Assembly: GCA_051208045.1 (NCBI GenBank)
Contig: JBPJFY010000003.1
Span: forward strand, 62,001-126,000
Source: LZORAL124-50-18 sp051208045
GTDB lineage: Bacteria; Pseudomonadota; Gammaproteobacteria; Pseudomonadales; Oleiphilaceae
DNA length: 64,000 nucleotides
Reading direction: 5' to 3'
A model generated the notes under the pieces. That model was not told the origin of the DNA, made no database searches, and worked only from the letters and a program-made list of their open reading frames with translations. A program made the translations under genes and the position numbers. Below are positions 44,221 to 52,108 of the stretch, piece after piece; the first letter of the stretch is position 1; every line of letters starts with the position of its first letter.

Positions 44221-44243
44221 CCCTCTCCGCCAAGTTTTTCTGA
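44221..44243 (+). repeat. direct repeat copy 2 of the tRNA-Ser 3' end
   Basis: CCCTCTCCGCCAAGTTTTT then CTGA repeats the tRNA 3' end and its trailer with one mismatch. It ends at the histidine-kinase stop codon, so the kinase gene abuts a former att-like site. Confidence 0.6.
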
Positions 44244-44244
44244 A

Positions 44245-46221
44245 TTACTCTACCTGAATAGGAAGAGAGACCGTAAACACCGTGCGACCCGGTTCACTCT
44301 CTACATCGATAGTTCCATTGTGTTTGGCTACGATTCGTTGGCAAATATCGAGCCCCATGCCACTCCCCTCTCCTGCCGGTTTGGTCGTGAAGAAACGATC
44401 AAAAATCCTGGGTAGCACGTCCGCGGGAATGCCTTCGCCATTGTCCTGAATACGAACGACAAGCTTATCGTCAATTCTTTCAGTTTGAACAATGAGTTTA
44501 CCGCCTGTGCTCATGGATTGAACTGCATTGTGAATCAGATTCGTCCAAACCTGGTTAAGCTCATCTGGATAACAGGCAATACGAGGTAATTCCTGAAAAT
44601 TCTCCTCTACTTCGCAACTCTGCTTGAGCGTACTGTGATAAAGCACCAGAACAGTTTTGATTCCGTCGTTGATATCAGTAACGATTTTGGTTCCGGTTGA
44701 ATTGCTGTGGGTATAGTGTTTAAGCGCAAATACTATTTTTGAAGCGCGCGTTATGGCGCTTTGAACGTTTACATTATTGCGAGTGATCGATGAAATTTGA
44801 TAGGCGAACTCAATATATTGATATGATTTTACGCCCATTTTTATCAGCAGTTCGAGAATTTCCGTATCTTTTTCTTCGATGCCCATATCGACTAACATAT
44901 CGGCAATCTGTTCAGCATGATCGACATTTCGTTCCTGAAAATAGCGGGTAATGGCTCTTCGCTCCGCTCTTTTTTCCCTTGAAGTGAGGTTTCTATTTAA
45001 AAACTTTTCTGAAAAAAAGCTTTTCAGGTAGGCAATATCCGCACCTGTAGTGCTGGCCAGGAATGCCGGCAAATTATCAATCACTTTGGTGACGGATTTT
45101 GACGTGTTACCTACCGTCGCTTGTATTGCCCCCAGAGGGGTGTTTATTTCGTGAGCAATACCTGCAATGAGTTGGCCGAGGGCTGCCATTTTTTCTGCGT
45201 GAATAAGTTGTTGTTGGCTCTCTTCGAGATCTGATAGTGTGCGTTGCAACTCATCGTTGTTGATCTTTAGTTCTTTTGTTCGATCCTCGACCATCTTCTC
45301 AAGGGTTTCGTTATATTCTGCCAAACGTCCATAGCTTTCCCTTAAGTTTTCGGCCATGGAATAAAATCGTTTGGTCAACATGCCAATCTCATCGGAAGCG
45401 TAAATCTTGTTTAATGCCTGATTTGTGTTCGACTGATGTGCAAAGTTACCTTTTGCGATTTGTTCCGACTGGTGTGTCAGCGCGACAATAGGGTCCGTTA
45501 AACGCCGTGATAGAGGCGATATCACCGCATAAGTGACAGTCAACGTAATCAAGGCCATGAAAAATGTTTTAATCACGACATCTTCCGTTTTACTCGCATA
45601 ATAAGCCTGAGACTCTGCCAGATCCTTCTGAAGCCTTTGAGTCGTAAAGCCAAGTATAATTTTCCCCCAGGGCCTCACATCTTTGTCCTGGACGGACTGA
45701 ACTTGTTCCCCGCTTAGCTGGCGAAGATAGTAAAATTCATCCCGCTGATCGTGTATCGGAATATGGTATTCAATAAAACCTTCACCCTTTTCGTTTGTCG
45801 CATGAACCACGCTGATTTGGGTAACAGGGTCAACACTTTTTCCAGGTGGTGTCGTTTTGGTTTGCTCTAAGGTCAGTTGCTCAAGTTCGGGGCGAAGCGT
45901 GTTTAAATACACGAGCCCCGACTCGTCGTGCAAAATAGCGTAAGTCAGCCAATGATTGTTCGCGATAAGCAAATCAACCTTTTGCATTAATTTAAATAGT
46001 TCTTTGTCCGCGACATCAGCTTCAGCTTGTGTCTGAATGGATTTGGACAGTATCAGGGACTGGTCTTCGAGATTCGCGATCATCACCTGCTTACGACTCT
46101 CAAGCTCAGTGCGAATGATTGAAAATTGGGAGGTGAGATAAAAATACGTCAGAATAGAAAATACCAATAGAACAATCAGCCCCATGCTAAAAAGTAGCTT
46201 GCTTCTGATTCCTCTGAACAT
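44245..46221 (-). CDS. sensor histidine kinase with enlarged dimerisation domain
   Basis: Membrane kinase of 658 aa. Helices near residues 10-30 and 217-238 flank a periplasmic sensor of about 190 residues, followed by HAMP and a coiled coil. The H-box reads GQLIAGIAHEINTPLG, with N-box NLIHNAVQS, G1 DNGEGIPAD and G2 GEGSGMGLDIC, all intact. Between H- and N-box there are about 207 residues, roughly 90-100 more than usual, indicating an inserted helical segment. ATG 46221 has AGGG seven bases upstream. No response regulator is adjacent. It is the third gene of an operon with a porin and a PstS-like binding protein, so it may sense their substrate. Confidence 0.9.
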   Translation of the reverse strand: MFRGIRSKLLFSMGLIVLLVFSILTYFYLTSQFSIIRTELESRKQVMIANLEDQSLILSKSIQTQAEADVADKELFKLMQKVDLLIANNHWLTYAILHDESGLVYLNTLRPELEQLTLEQTKTTPPGKSVDPVTQISVVHATNEKGEGFIEYHIPIHDQRDEFYYLRQLSGEQVQSVQDKDVRPWGKIILGFTTQRLQKDLAESQAYYASKTEDVVIKTFFMALITLTVTYAVISPLSRRLTDPIVALTHQSEQIAKGNFAHQSNTNQALNKIYASDEIGMLTKRFYSMAENLRESYGRLAEYNETLEKMVEDRTKELKINNDELQRTLSDLEESQQQLIHAEKMAALGQLIAGIAHEINTPLGAIQATVGNTSKSVTKVIDNLPAFLASTTGADIAYLKSFFSEKFLNRNLTSREKRAERRAITRYFQERNVDHAEQIADMLVDMGIEEKDTEILELLIKMGVKSYQYIEFAYQISSITRNNVNVQSAITRASKIVFALKHYTHSNSTGTKIVTDINDGIKTVLVLYHSTLKQSCEVEENFQELPRIACYPDELNQVWTNLIHNAVQSMSTGGKLIVQTERIDDKLVVRIQDNGEGIPADVLPRIFDRFFTTKPAGEGSGMGLDICQRIVAKHNGTIDVESEPGRTVFTVSLPIQVE

Positions 46222-46235
46222 CAACACACCCTGAA

Positions 46236-46817
46236 TTACGGCAACTGGTAGACTATTTTTATGGAGCCTTCTGCTGGTTTTAACGAGCCTTCAGCCGGAA
46301 TTAAGAAGCCTTCAGCCGGAGTTAAAGAGCCTTCAGCGCGATGATCGACGCTATCTTGCCTTCTCCCTTCCACCGTGTCTCTGTGTAGATACCCAATTGC
46401 AGATGGGTTGTTTTGGATATACTCCAAAATTGCTTTTTCATCGCTCAGTTCGGTCGGCAGGCTTCCCCTCCCGCCAAACATATATGACGTTCGGTATCGT
46501 TTGATTTTTAATGGGCTCAGCCTCACAAGTTTTTGGTAAAACTGACGGTATGGCGCAGAATCGAATTTGCTATCCAGCAGAATCGGTCGAGTTCGGGTGC
46601 CAGGAAATAATCTGAGCCTGCCTAAAAAGATCTGCGCAACTTCATGTTGAGTCAGGTTATCTACCGGCAGCTGACTATTGACGACAACAACCAGTTCAGC
46701 GTGACCCTTACCGCTGAAAGTCAGTGTTGACGCCATGGCAACGATCAGAATTCCCGCTAATTTACGAAATGTAAATTGTGCAGCCTGACCACGGCTTGTA
46801 AATACAAGACCACTCAA
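46236..46817 (-). CDS. PstS-like periplasmic substrate-binding protein with tandem-repeat tail
   Basis: Exported protein of 193 aa related to the short phosphate-binding-like family. A signal peptide ends near GHAE, the mature part starts LVVVVNSQLPV, and FLGRLRLFPGTRTRPI lies near the middle. The family pattern FYQKLVRLSP (compare F..k.l....) and AIGYL near residue 140 are present. The C-terminus carries three to four copies of a seven-residue unit (EGSLTPA, EGFLIPA, EGSLKPA). The start codon is TTG 46817, overlapping the porin stop codon. Such truncated PstS-like proteins often travel with a porin and a histidine kinase; whether the ligand is phosphate is unknown. Confidence 0.78.
   Translation of the reverse strand: MSGLVFTSRGQAAQFTFRKLAGILIVAMASTLTFSGKGHAELVVVVNSQLPVDNLTQHEVAQIFLGRLRLFPGTRTRPILLDSKFDSAPYRQFYQKLVRLSPLKIKRYRTSYMFGGRGSLPTELSDEKAILEYIQNNPSAIGYLHRDTVEGRRQDSVDHRAEGSLTPAEGFLIPAEGSLKPAEGSIKIVYQLP
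46264..46340. repeat. 21-bp tandem repeat inside the PstS-like gene
   Basis: Units begin at 46264, 46285, 46306 and 46327, with the last one partial. They are variants of GAGCCTTCAGCCGGAATTAAG. As 21 is a multiple of 3, copy-number change would only lengthen or shorten the protein tail. Confidence 0.85.
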
Positions 46818-48073
46818 AATACGACATCCAATATAATGCTGGTTAAATAATGTTTGTCCGCCAAGGGCAAGGTTGTGGTTTGGGGCCCCTTGTTATCAAT
46901 ATCAATGAACTGTGCTTCGAGCTTCAAAGCAATCTGGGAATGAAGATCAATCCGGCTCCCGACAATAAATGCATGGCGCACCTCAGAGAAACCTTGAACC
47001 AGGCTCAAATCCACTTGTCGAAGGGTATCGAGCAGGGGAACCGCTCCGGTCGGTATCTCTAATTCACTGCGAATGATCAGGTTTTCAATCTCATCAGCAA
47101 ACGTGTTGTGGTTATAGCTGAGTGTAAAATAGGGAGAAAATTGATTAATTTGATAAATCAATGAAAAGTAAGCGCCATAGGTGTCTGAAGACACATCTTT
47201 ATCTGTACCAAGAGACGCATACGCCTCGGAGACGAGAGTCCAGGCATTGTAATCCCACTGCGCACCGAGGCTGTGATACTGAAACCACGTCCCCCGAGTA
47301 GCGTGTGATTCGGCAATATCGATCAAAACTGGTGCTTGCAATGCTGCCGCCAACTGGGTGTATCCATCGGTCAGCGGTTTGAAGCTGCTGATTGTGACAT
47401 CCGATTTCGCAAAGGTCACACCGTATCTTAGTTTCAACGTATTCAACCGATAAGTAACATTGGTTCCGAGCACCCATTCGTGGTCCAAATCAATGGCAAT
47501 CACCCTGCCTTCGGTAGTACCCACAAAAGATTGAATTTCGATGTCGGCATCACCCAGGTTTTGCAGCCATAAAACATCCAGTCCCTCAATTTTACCCAGC
47601 GAGCTTTGTACCGGAGAATACATATCCGTTGGCAATCTAGCCCAGGCGTGAGAGTAACCACTATCGATGGTTTCAGAAAACAGATAGATCGGGGTGCGTA
47701 TTCGGCCCAATCTGAATCTAAGTTGAGGGTTCATCTGAAAGCTGGCGAACAGCCACGATACTTGAGGCTCAAAGTCACTGACATCCGGATCAAAGGTATA
47801 ACCTTTGGAGGTCACTTGAGCCGTAGCGGATAATCGGTCATTAAAATAGTAGAGGCCTTGGAGGCCGATGCGGGTATCCGATCGAAAGCTCCAATCATCA
47901 TCAAAGTCTTTGTACAACAGGTTGGATTTGTCGACCGGCTCAGAATTGTACTCCCCGTAACGACCGACGCCGACAGAGGCGAATCCCGAAAAATGGAACG
48001 CAGAATCGGCGACGCAAACACTTGAAAGGAGACAAGCCTGCAAAAAAGCATGGATACGAATCGTGTATCCCAT
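46814..48073 (-). CDS. outer-membrane beta-barrel porin-like protein
   Basis: Outer-membrane protein of 419 aa with a signal peptide (residues 1-22 from ATG 48073, ending VCVADS) and a barrel of alternating hydrophobic and aromatic strands. The first strand is FHFSGFASVGVGRYG, a middle strand is RFRLGRIRTPIYLFSET, and the terminal strand ends LDVVF with C-terminal Phe. It probably forms a solute-permeable trimer of the general or DcaP-like porin kind; the type is not certain. Its stop codon overlaps the PstS-like gene. An in-frame start lies at 48115. Confidence 0.8.
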   Translation of the reverse strand: MGYTIRIHAFLQACLLSSVCVADSAFHFSGFASVGVGRYGEYNSEPVDKSNLLYKDFDDDWSFRSDTRIGLQGLYYFNDRLSATAQVTSKGYTFDPDVSDFEPQVSWLFASFQMNPQLRFRLGRIRTPIYLFSETIDSGYSHAWARLPTDMYSPVQSSLGKIEGLDVLWLQNLGDADIEIQSFVGTTEGRVIAIDLDHEWVLGTNVTYRLNTLKLRYGVTFAKSDVTISSFKPLTDGYTQLAAALQAPVLIDIAESHATRGTWFQYHSLGAQWDYNAWTLVSEAYASLGTDKDVSSDTYGAYFSLIYQINQFSPYFTLSYNHNTFADEIENLIIRSELEIPTGAVPLLDTLRQVDLSLVQGFSEVRHAFIVGSRIDLHSQIALKLEAQFIDIDNKGPQTTTLPLADKHYLTSIILDVVF

Positions 48074-48217
48074 GTTTTTTAACCAAACGGTAAAGCGAAG
48101 AAGCATAGCTAACACGGCACGGTAATAAACGTCTGTTTACAGTGTAGTCCAGCTCTCTCAATAGTACACAGAGAATCGGTTCCCCCACGGAGGTCAACCA
48201 GCGTACGAAATAATGAG

Positions 48218-48424
48218 TCAGGGTCGTACGGGCGGGGAACGCTTTTTCAGCAGGTTTTTATGGCAATGTCGAATCTGTGTCTGAACTGCACCCTCGCCGG
48301 TGTCTGCTGAATTCGGCTCGCCATATAAACCGGAGAGGATGACATGTTCCTCTTCGGGGGGTGCTGCTTTTTTGTCATGCAGTTTTTTATGTTGTTTTGC
48401 CATTGCCGCGTCTATTACGTTCAA
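48218..48424 (-). CDS. small hydrophilic protein of unknown function, TTG start
   Basis: A 68-residue protein rich in Lys, His and Glu, without a hydrophobic segment and with one Cys. TTG 48424 is preceded seven bases away by GGGGAGG (48432-48438), one of the strongest ribosome sites in the window; the later in-frame ATG at 48403 has none. It starts 16 bases after the NHL-repeat gene, which argues for co-expression. No family is recognised. A peptide precursor or a small binding partner of the NHL protein is possible; neither is shown. Confidence 0.55.
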   Translation of the reverse strand: MNVIDAAMAKQHKKLHDKKAAPPEEEHVILSGLYGEPNSADTGEGAVQTQIRHCHKNLLKKRSPPVRP

Positions 48425-48440
48425 GTAAATACCTCCCCCA

Positions 48441-50426
48441 TTAGCTAGCTGTTAATTTGTACACATTAACAGCATTGGTTGCACAATCAGGTACGAGAAT
48501 CTCTTCACCACGCACATGAATCAAATATGGCATCCACAGTTCACCACGCTCAGGTATGGCACCCAAACCGCTGTACGCTGTGATAAAGTTACCTGAATGG
48601 TCAAACATTTTGATGGCTCGATTGACCAGGTCGTTTACAAATATCCCCTTTTCATTCACGGAAACACTGGTAGGCAGCAGGAAATTACTGCTTTCTGTCC
48701 CATACCCCGCCTGCCCGAAGTCGCCCATGTATTGTCCTTGCTCGGAAAGTATCTGTATTCGATTATTAAATTGATCAGCAATGTAGAGCATGCCATTGTA
48801 CCAACTCACATCCGAAGGTGACGCAAATTGGCCCGGCCCCTGCCCCGGTTCGCCATAGATTGCTTTAAACTTGGGTATGCCCTCCTCTGTCATTTGCCAA
48901 TGAGAGATTCGATGATTTCCCGCATCGGCGATAAAAATGTCCCCCGTTTCATCGTTGACTGAAATACCTTGAGGCTGGCTGAGGTTTTCTGCCGTGTCAC
49001 CTTCACCCCCAAAGAAGTAAAACTGGTGGAATTCATTCAGCGTTGAGTCGTATCTCAACAAGCTGACGACACCGCTTAAGAAGTTGGTAACAAAAAAAAC
49101 GACGGCACCGGGGTCCAGTTGGCCCAGTTGGTTTTTTGGCGGGTGATAAGCCGCCAGACCCAATGCGCCTGGTAATAGCCCGAACAGTGTTTCATTTTCC
49201 AAATCCTTCTCAGAGCGCACGGGTTTACTCTTCAACTGTCGATTCACACCGTCAATAAACCACCCTTTTAGCTGGTTGTTTTCTCCCCACGCGATTTTCA
49301 GCCAATGTGCATACCAATCCAAAGCGTCGGTGAAGTTTTCCGAATAAAATCGAATCCACTCTCCTGCAGCAAAGGATCTTGGGATTCTATTCACATATTT
49401 CGTAACGGAAAAATCAAGCGGCGAATCCAATATCTCACTACGCGCACTGGTGACGAAATGAAACTGGTTTTTCCGGTTTCGAACGGGCCCCAAGGAGTCC
49501 AGAGGTATCGCAGAGAAAGGTTCTCGTTTATAACGATTCACTTCAGCCAGAACAGGGTCACTGACCAACAATTGACCCGTACTGTCAGCAGCCACCTCAA
49601 TTGGTGTAAAGAAGCCGGCCAGTGCTGACCGTTTTCGCCCCGTTCTGGTATAGCGAAGCACCTGATTGGTGTGCCCTCCAGGCACATAGAGGGTGTCCCC
49701 AATCATGCTTACGCCACGGACCAGATCAAGCCCTTCGATTTCAGGCGTGCCCGTGGCAGAAAACGGAATGCCATTGCCCTGGGCATCACATCTTACAATG
49801 TTATAAAAGCCGGTGTTGGCAACATAAAGGTACCCGTCTGCGTCTGAAGTTAACCCCTGAGGCCAGAGCAAACCAGGATCAGTCGCGCCACGAATTTTAC
49901 GGATATCGTGAGAAAACTCACCGGTTTCACTGAATGCCGCCAGCCGTCCTCCACCATCCGGACTGACAAAAAACTCATCCGCAACAAAAAGCATGTTACC
50001 GGAAAACGCCAAACCGTTTGGCCCTGCCAAATTTAATTGCCGGTCTTCGATGCTATTACCAAACACGTATAAAACATCAATTTGCAACTGATCATCGTAG
50101 GCAAGCACCTGAATTCTTTTATTGGCCAAATCGGACACATACATCCATGGTTTGTCCGGGTGGTGGACGATTCTGAAGGGCATATTAAACTCACCCGGCT
50201 TACTTCCAGCCTGCCCGTAAACCCTTCTCACGATTTCCAAATCGCCGGAGGCGATAACAATGCGGTTGTTTCCCGTATCGGCGATCCAGAGGTTTCCGTA
50301 TTGATCGCAACACAATCCCACAGGTGAGTTCAGCGTAAAATCAGGATTTGAGACTGAGTAAAAGGGTGTGTCAGGCACCTTACGATGGTTATCGGTTCCG
50401 AGGCTCTTTACGTACTCTATCTTCAT
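48441..50426 (-). CDS. NHL-repeat beta-propeller protein
   Basis: Protein of 661 aa from ATG 50426 (TTG 50444 is also possible), with no signal peptide. It is made of repeated NHL motifs, with the hallmark D-x-x-G-N-x-x-V/I-A-D-T/A-G-N-x-R: QYGNLWIADTGNNRI near residue 43, FIADAGNHRI and LYIADQFNNRIQIL near the end. Two propellers seem to be split by a non-repetitive region of about 130 residues in the middle (YVNRIPRSFAAGEWIRFYSE and LKIAWGENNQ). NHL propellers bind proteins or RNA. It is coupled to the upstream binding-protein gene and the downstream small protein. Confidence 0.82.
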   Translation of the reverse strand: MKIEYVKSLGTDNHRKVPDTPFYSVSNPDFTLNSPVGLCCDQYGNLWIADTGNNRIVIASGDLEIVRRVYGQAGSKPGEFNMPFRIVHHPDKPWMYVSDLANKRIQVLAYDDQLQIDVLYVFGNSIEDRQLNLAGPNGLAFSGNMLFVADEFFVSPDGGGRLAAFSETGEFSHDIRKIRGATDPGLLWPQGLTSDADGYLYVANTGFYNIVRCDAQGNGIPFSATGTPEIEGLDLVRGVSMIGDTLYVPGGHTNQVLRYTRTGRKRSALAGFFTPIEVAADSTGQLLVSDPVLAEVNRYKREPFSAIPLDSLGPVRNRKNQFHFVTSARSEILDSPLDFSVTKYVNRIPRSFAAGEWIRFYSENFTDALDWYAHWLKIAWGENNQLKGWFIDGVNRQLKSKPVRSEKDLENETLFGLLPGALGLAAYHPPKNQLGQLDPGAVVFFVTNFLSGVVSLLRYDSTLNEFHQFYFFGGEGDTAENLSQPQGISVNDETGDIFIADAGNHRISHWQMTEEGIPKFKAIYGEPGQGPGQFASPSDVSWYNGMLYIADQFNNRIQILSEQGQYMGDFGQAGYGTESSNFLLPTSVSVNEKGIFVNDLVNRAIKMFDHSGNFITAYSGLGAIPERGELWMPYLIHVRGEEILVPDCATNAVNVYKLTAS

Positions 50427-50459
50427 TGAGGTTCCCGCCTTCAATTGTTAATTTCTCCC

Positions 50460-51182
50460 TCAGGGTGGCCATAATCCTTCTTGAACTAATGTTTCATAAC
50501 TGGCTTCCAGTTTTTCCAACAGTATTTCTGCCTCAGGATAATGTTTTGATACGACAAACCGCGCTTCCAGCGCTGATATACGGTGAACGCGCAGGTTTTC
50601 AATGTTTGAGGATGCCAATTGCTGCTTCATCGGCCCGGTGTAATTCAGAAGATAGTCACAGCGCTTATATTTCAGCATTTGAACCGCTTGTTCGTGAGTA
50701 AACGCACGGCATTCAACCACCTTACTCGCCGGGCTTTGAATAAACGTCACCCAGCCGCCATAGCTAAATCCATGTACGGTAATGATCCGCTTACCCTCCA
50801 AGTCCTCTTTCGACTGAACGGGTGGTTTGTCGCCCAGCCAGTAACTGTTTAACTCGATGGTGGCTACCGTGGAGGGACCCACCAATGTGGTCCCGGTGAA
50901 CTCAGGCAATGTGGACAGGCCGATCCAAAGATCCAGGTTACCTCGTGCTATGCTTTCCGCCATCCGTTTGGCCGGAAATGAACGGGCGGTCCACTCATAG
51001 CCTGCCCGCGGTAACACCATTCTGGCAAGATCGATCAGCATACCTTCTGCTTCTCCTGCCTCATTGGTAGAAAACACCGGGGGAAACTCGATGTAACCCA
51101 ACCGCACAGGGGGAGGTTCTGCCTTCAAAACTTGCGCGCAGGTCGTAAGGCAAATAAACAGGTAACCACGCAAAGCATTCAT
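50460..51182 (-). CDS. periplasmic solute-binding protein of the SBP_bac_3 family
   Basis: Exported protein (240 aa) with a signal peptide (MNALRGYLFICLTTCAQVLKA). The fold is that of amino-acid-binding proteins: VRLGYIEFPPVFSTN, GMLIDLARMVLPRAGYEW, RSFPAKRMAESIARGNLDLWIG and a second lobe with GKRIITVHGFSYG. It lacks ABC partners nearby, so it probably acts as a stand-alone sensor or carrier. It is the first gene of the operon with the NHL protein and small protein, and is divergent from the thioesterase gene. The ligand is unknown. Confidence 0.83.
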   Translation of the reverse strand: MNALRGYLFICLTTCAQVLKAEPPPVRLGYIEFPPVFSTNEAGEAEGMLIDLARMVLPRAGYEWTARSFPAKRMAESIARGNLDLWIGLSTLPEFTGTTLVGPSTVATIELNSYWLGDKPPVQSKEDLEGKRIITVHGFSYGGWVTFIQSPASKVVECRAFTHEQAVQMLKYKRCDYLLNYTGPMKQQLASSNIENLRVHRISALEARFVVSKHYPEAEILLEKLEASYETLVQEGLWPP

Positions 51183-51516
51183 GCCAGAATATCAATCCGA
51201 TTTTTTAGTCAATCTGAGAGGTGGCGGGAAGGCTCTCTCAGGATGGCCGGGGCTATTGCCTGAATGAAACTTGGATAGAATAAACAACTATCTCTTACTG
51301 TAGCAAAGCGCTCGGCGATCATCAAAGCAGCCGAGGGGTTTACTTTCATAGATCCTCATCCCTATGCACATTTAACGTCAGTATTTTTGGACCTATCTCG
51401 ACGAAATCACCTCACACTTCTGTGATTTATACAAACAGGTTATGATGGTTAACACATTTTTTTACTTATGCGCTGGTTCATTGCGCTTAAATTTATCATC
51501 CATATAGAAAACAACC
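51183..51516. other. divergent intergenic region (334 bases)
   Basis: It separates the minus-strand binding-protein/NHL operon from the plus-strand thioesterase gene and should hold both promoters. A TTATGAT box at about 51439 could be the plus-strand -10. I see no gene, strong palindrome or RNA in it. Confidence 0.4.
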
Positions 51517-51939
51517 ATGGAAAAAAAGGAATTTTCTTTTTTCGAATCCCTCCGCGTCCGCTATTCAGAAATAGACGGCCAGGGTATCGTCTTCAATGCA
51601 CACTACCTCACCTATTTCGACGTTGCGTTAAACGAATATCTTCGACATATCGCGTTTGATTACCATGAGATGGTAGCGACACTGCAACTGGATTTTCGAT
51701 TGGTAAAATCCGAAGTGGAATACCTGGGACCTATTCGGTTTGATGACGTACTGAGCATTGGTGTGCGACCCGGTCGCGTCGGCACGACGAGCCTCACCTG
51801 GGAGCTAGGCATATTCAAACCGGAGGAAGAGAAGTGCTATGCCACAGGGCGCATCATTTGGGTATGTATGGATGTGACCGAACAAAAACCCCACCCGTTA
51901 CCACCTCAGCTCCTCACTCAGCTCTCTTCAGCTCAATAA
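51517..51939 (+). CDS. acyl-CoA thioesterase, YbgC/FadM (4HBT) type
   Basis: Hot-dog-fold thioesterase (140 aa). The 4-hydroxybenzoyl-CoA thioesterase signature is clear: VRYSEIDGQGIVFNAHYLTYFD, where Asp20 is the usual catalytic residue and the aromatic Tyr follows. It hydrolyses acyl-CoA, with chain length unknown; FadM-type enzymes relieve accumulation of inhibitory acyl-CoAs. It is monocistronic, with a stem-loop behind it, and fits with the fadD, MaoC and lipase genes elsewhere in the window. Confidence 0.88.
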   Translation: MEKKEFSFFESLRVRYSEIDGQGIVFNAHYLTYFDVALNEYLRHIAFDYHEMVATLQLDFRLVKSEVEYLGPIRFDDVLSIGVRPGRVGTTSLTWELGIFKPEEEKCYATGRIIWVCMDVTEQKPHPLPPQLLTQLSSAQ

Positions 51940-51965
51940 TACCGTTGGGGTAACTGTTACTCCCT

Positions 51966-51990
51966 GGGCGGTATCTCTTCTGAACCGCCC
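51966..51990 (+). terminator. stem-loop after the thioesterase gene
   Basis: GGGCGGT and ACCGCCC form a perfect 7-bp stem with an 11-base loop, 26 bases past the stop codon. The following GAAAG is not a U-tract, so termination strength is uncertain. Confidence 0.5.
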
Positions 51991-51997
51991 GAAAGCA

Positions 51998-52026
51998 TTG
52001 ACCTGAAATTACCTATCAGACAATAG
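51998..52026 (+). promoter_or_regulatory. candidate sigma-70 promoter of the MFS transporter gene
   Basis: TTGACC and CAATAG are 17 bases apart, about 80 bases upstream of the ATG. The -35 is good and the -10 weak. Confidence 0.3.
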
Positions 52027-52108
52027 TACGCGCCCTGTTAACTGCTACACTTAGGTGTGGCAATAGATCCATCTCGCCAACAAAATTCACTTTACCTGGG
52101 AGATTCCC

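Noticed and set aside
43994..44233. 79-residue minus-strand open frame covering tRNA-Ser
   Set aside because: It is the antisense of the tRNA and its trailer; the GRDSNPRYLAVYTLSRRAPSATRTPLR-like end is a well-known false protein from antisense tRNA-Ser.
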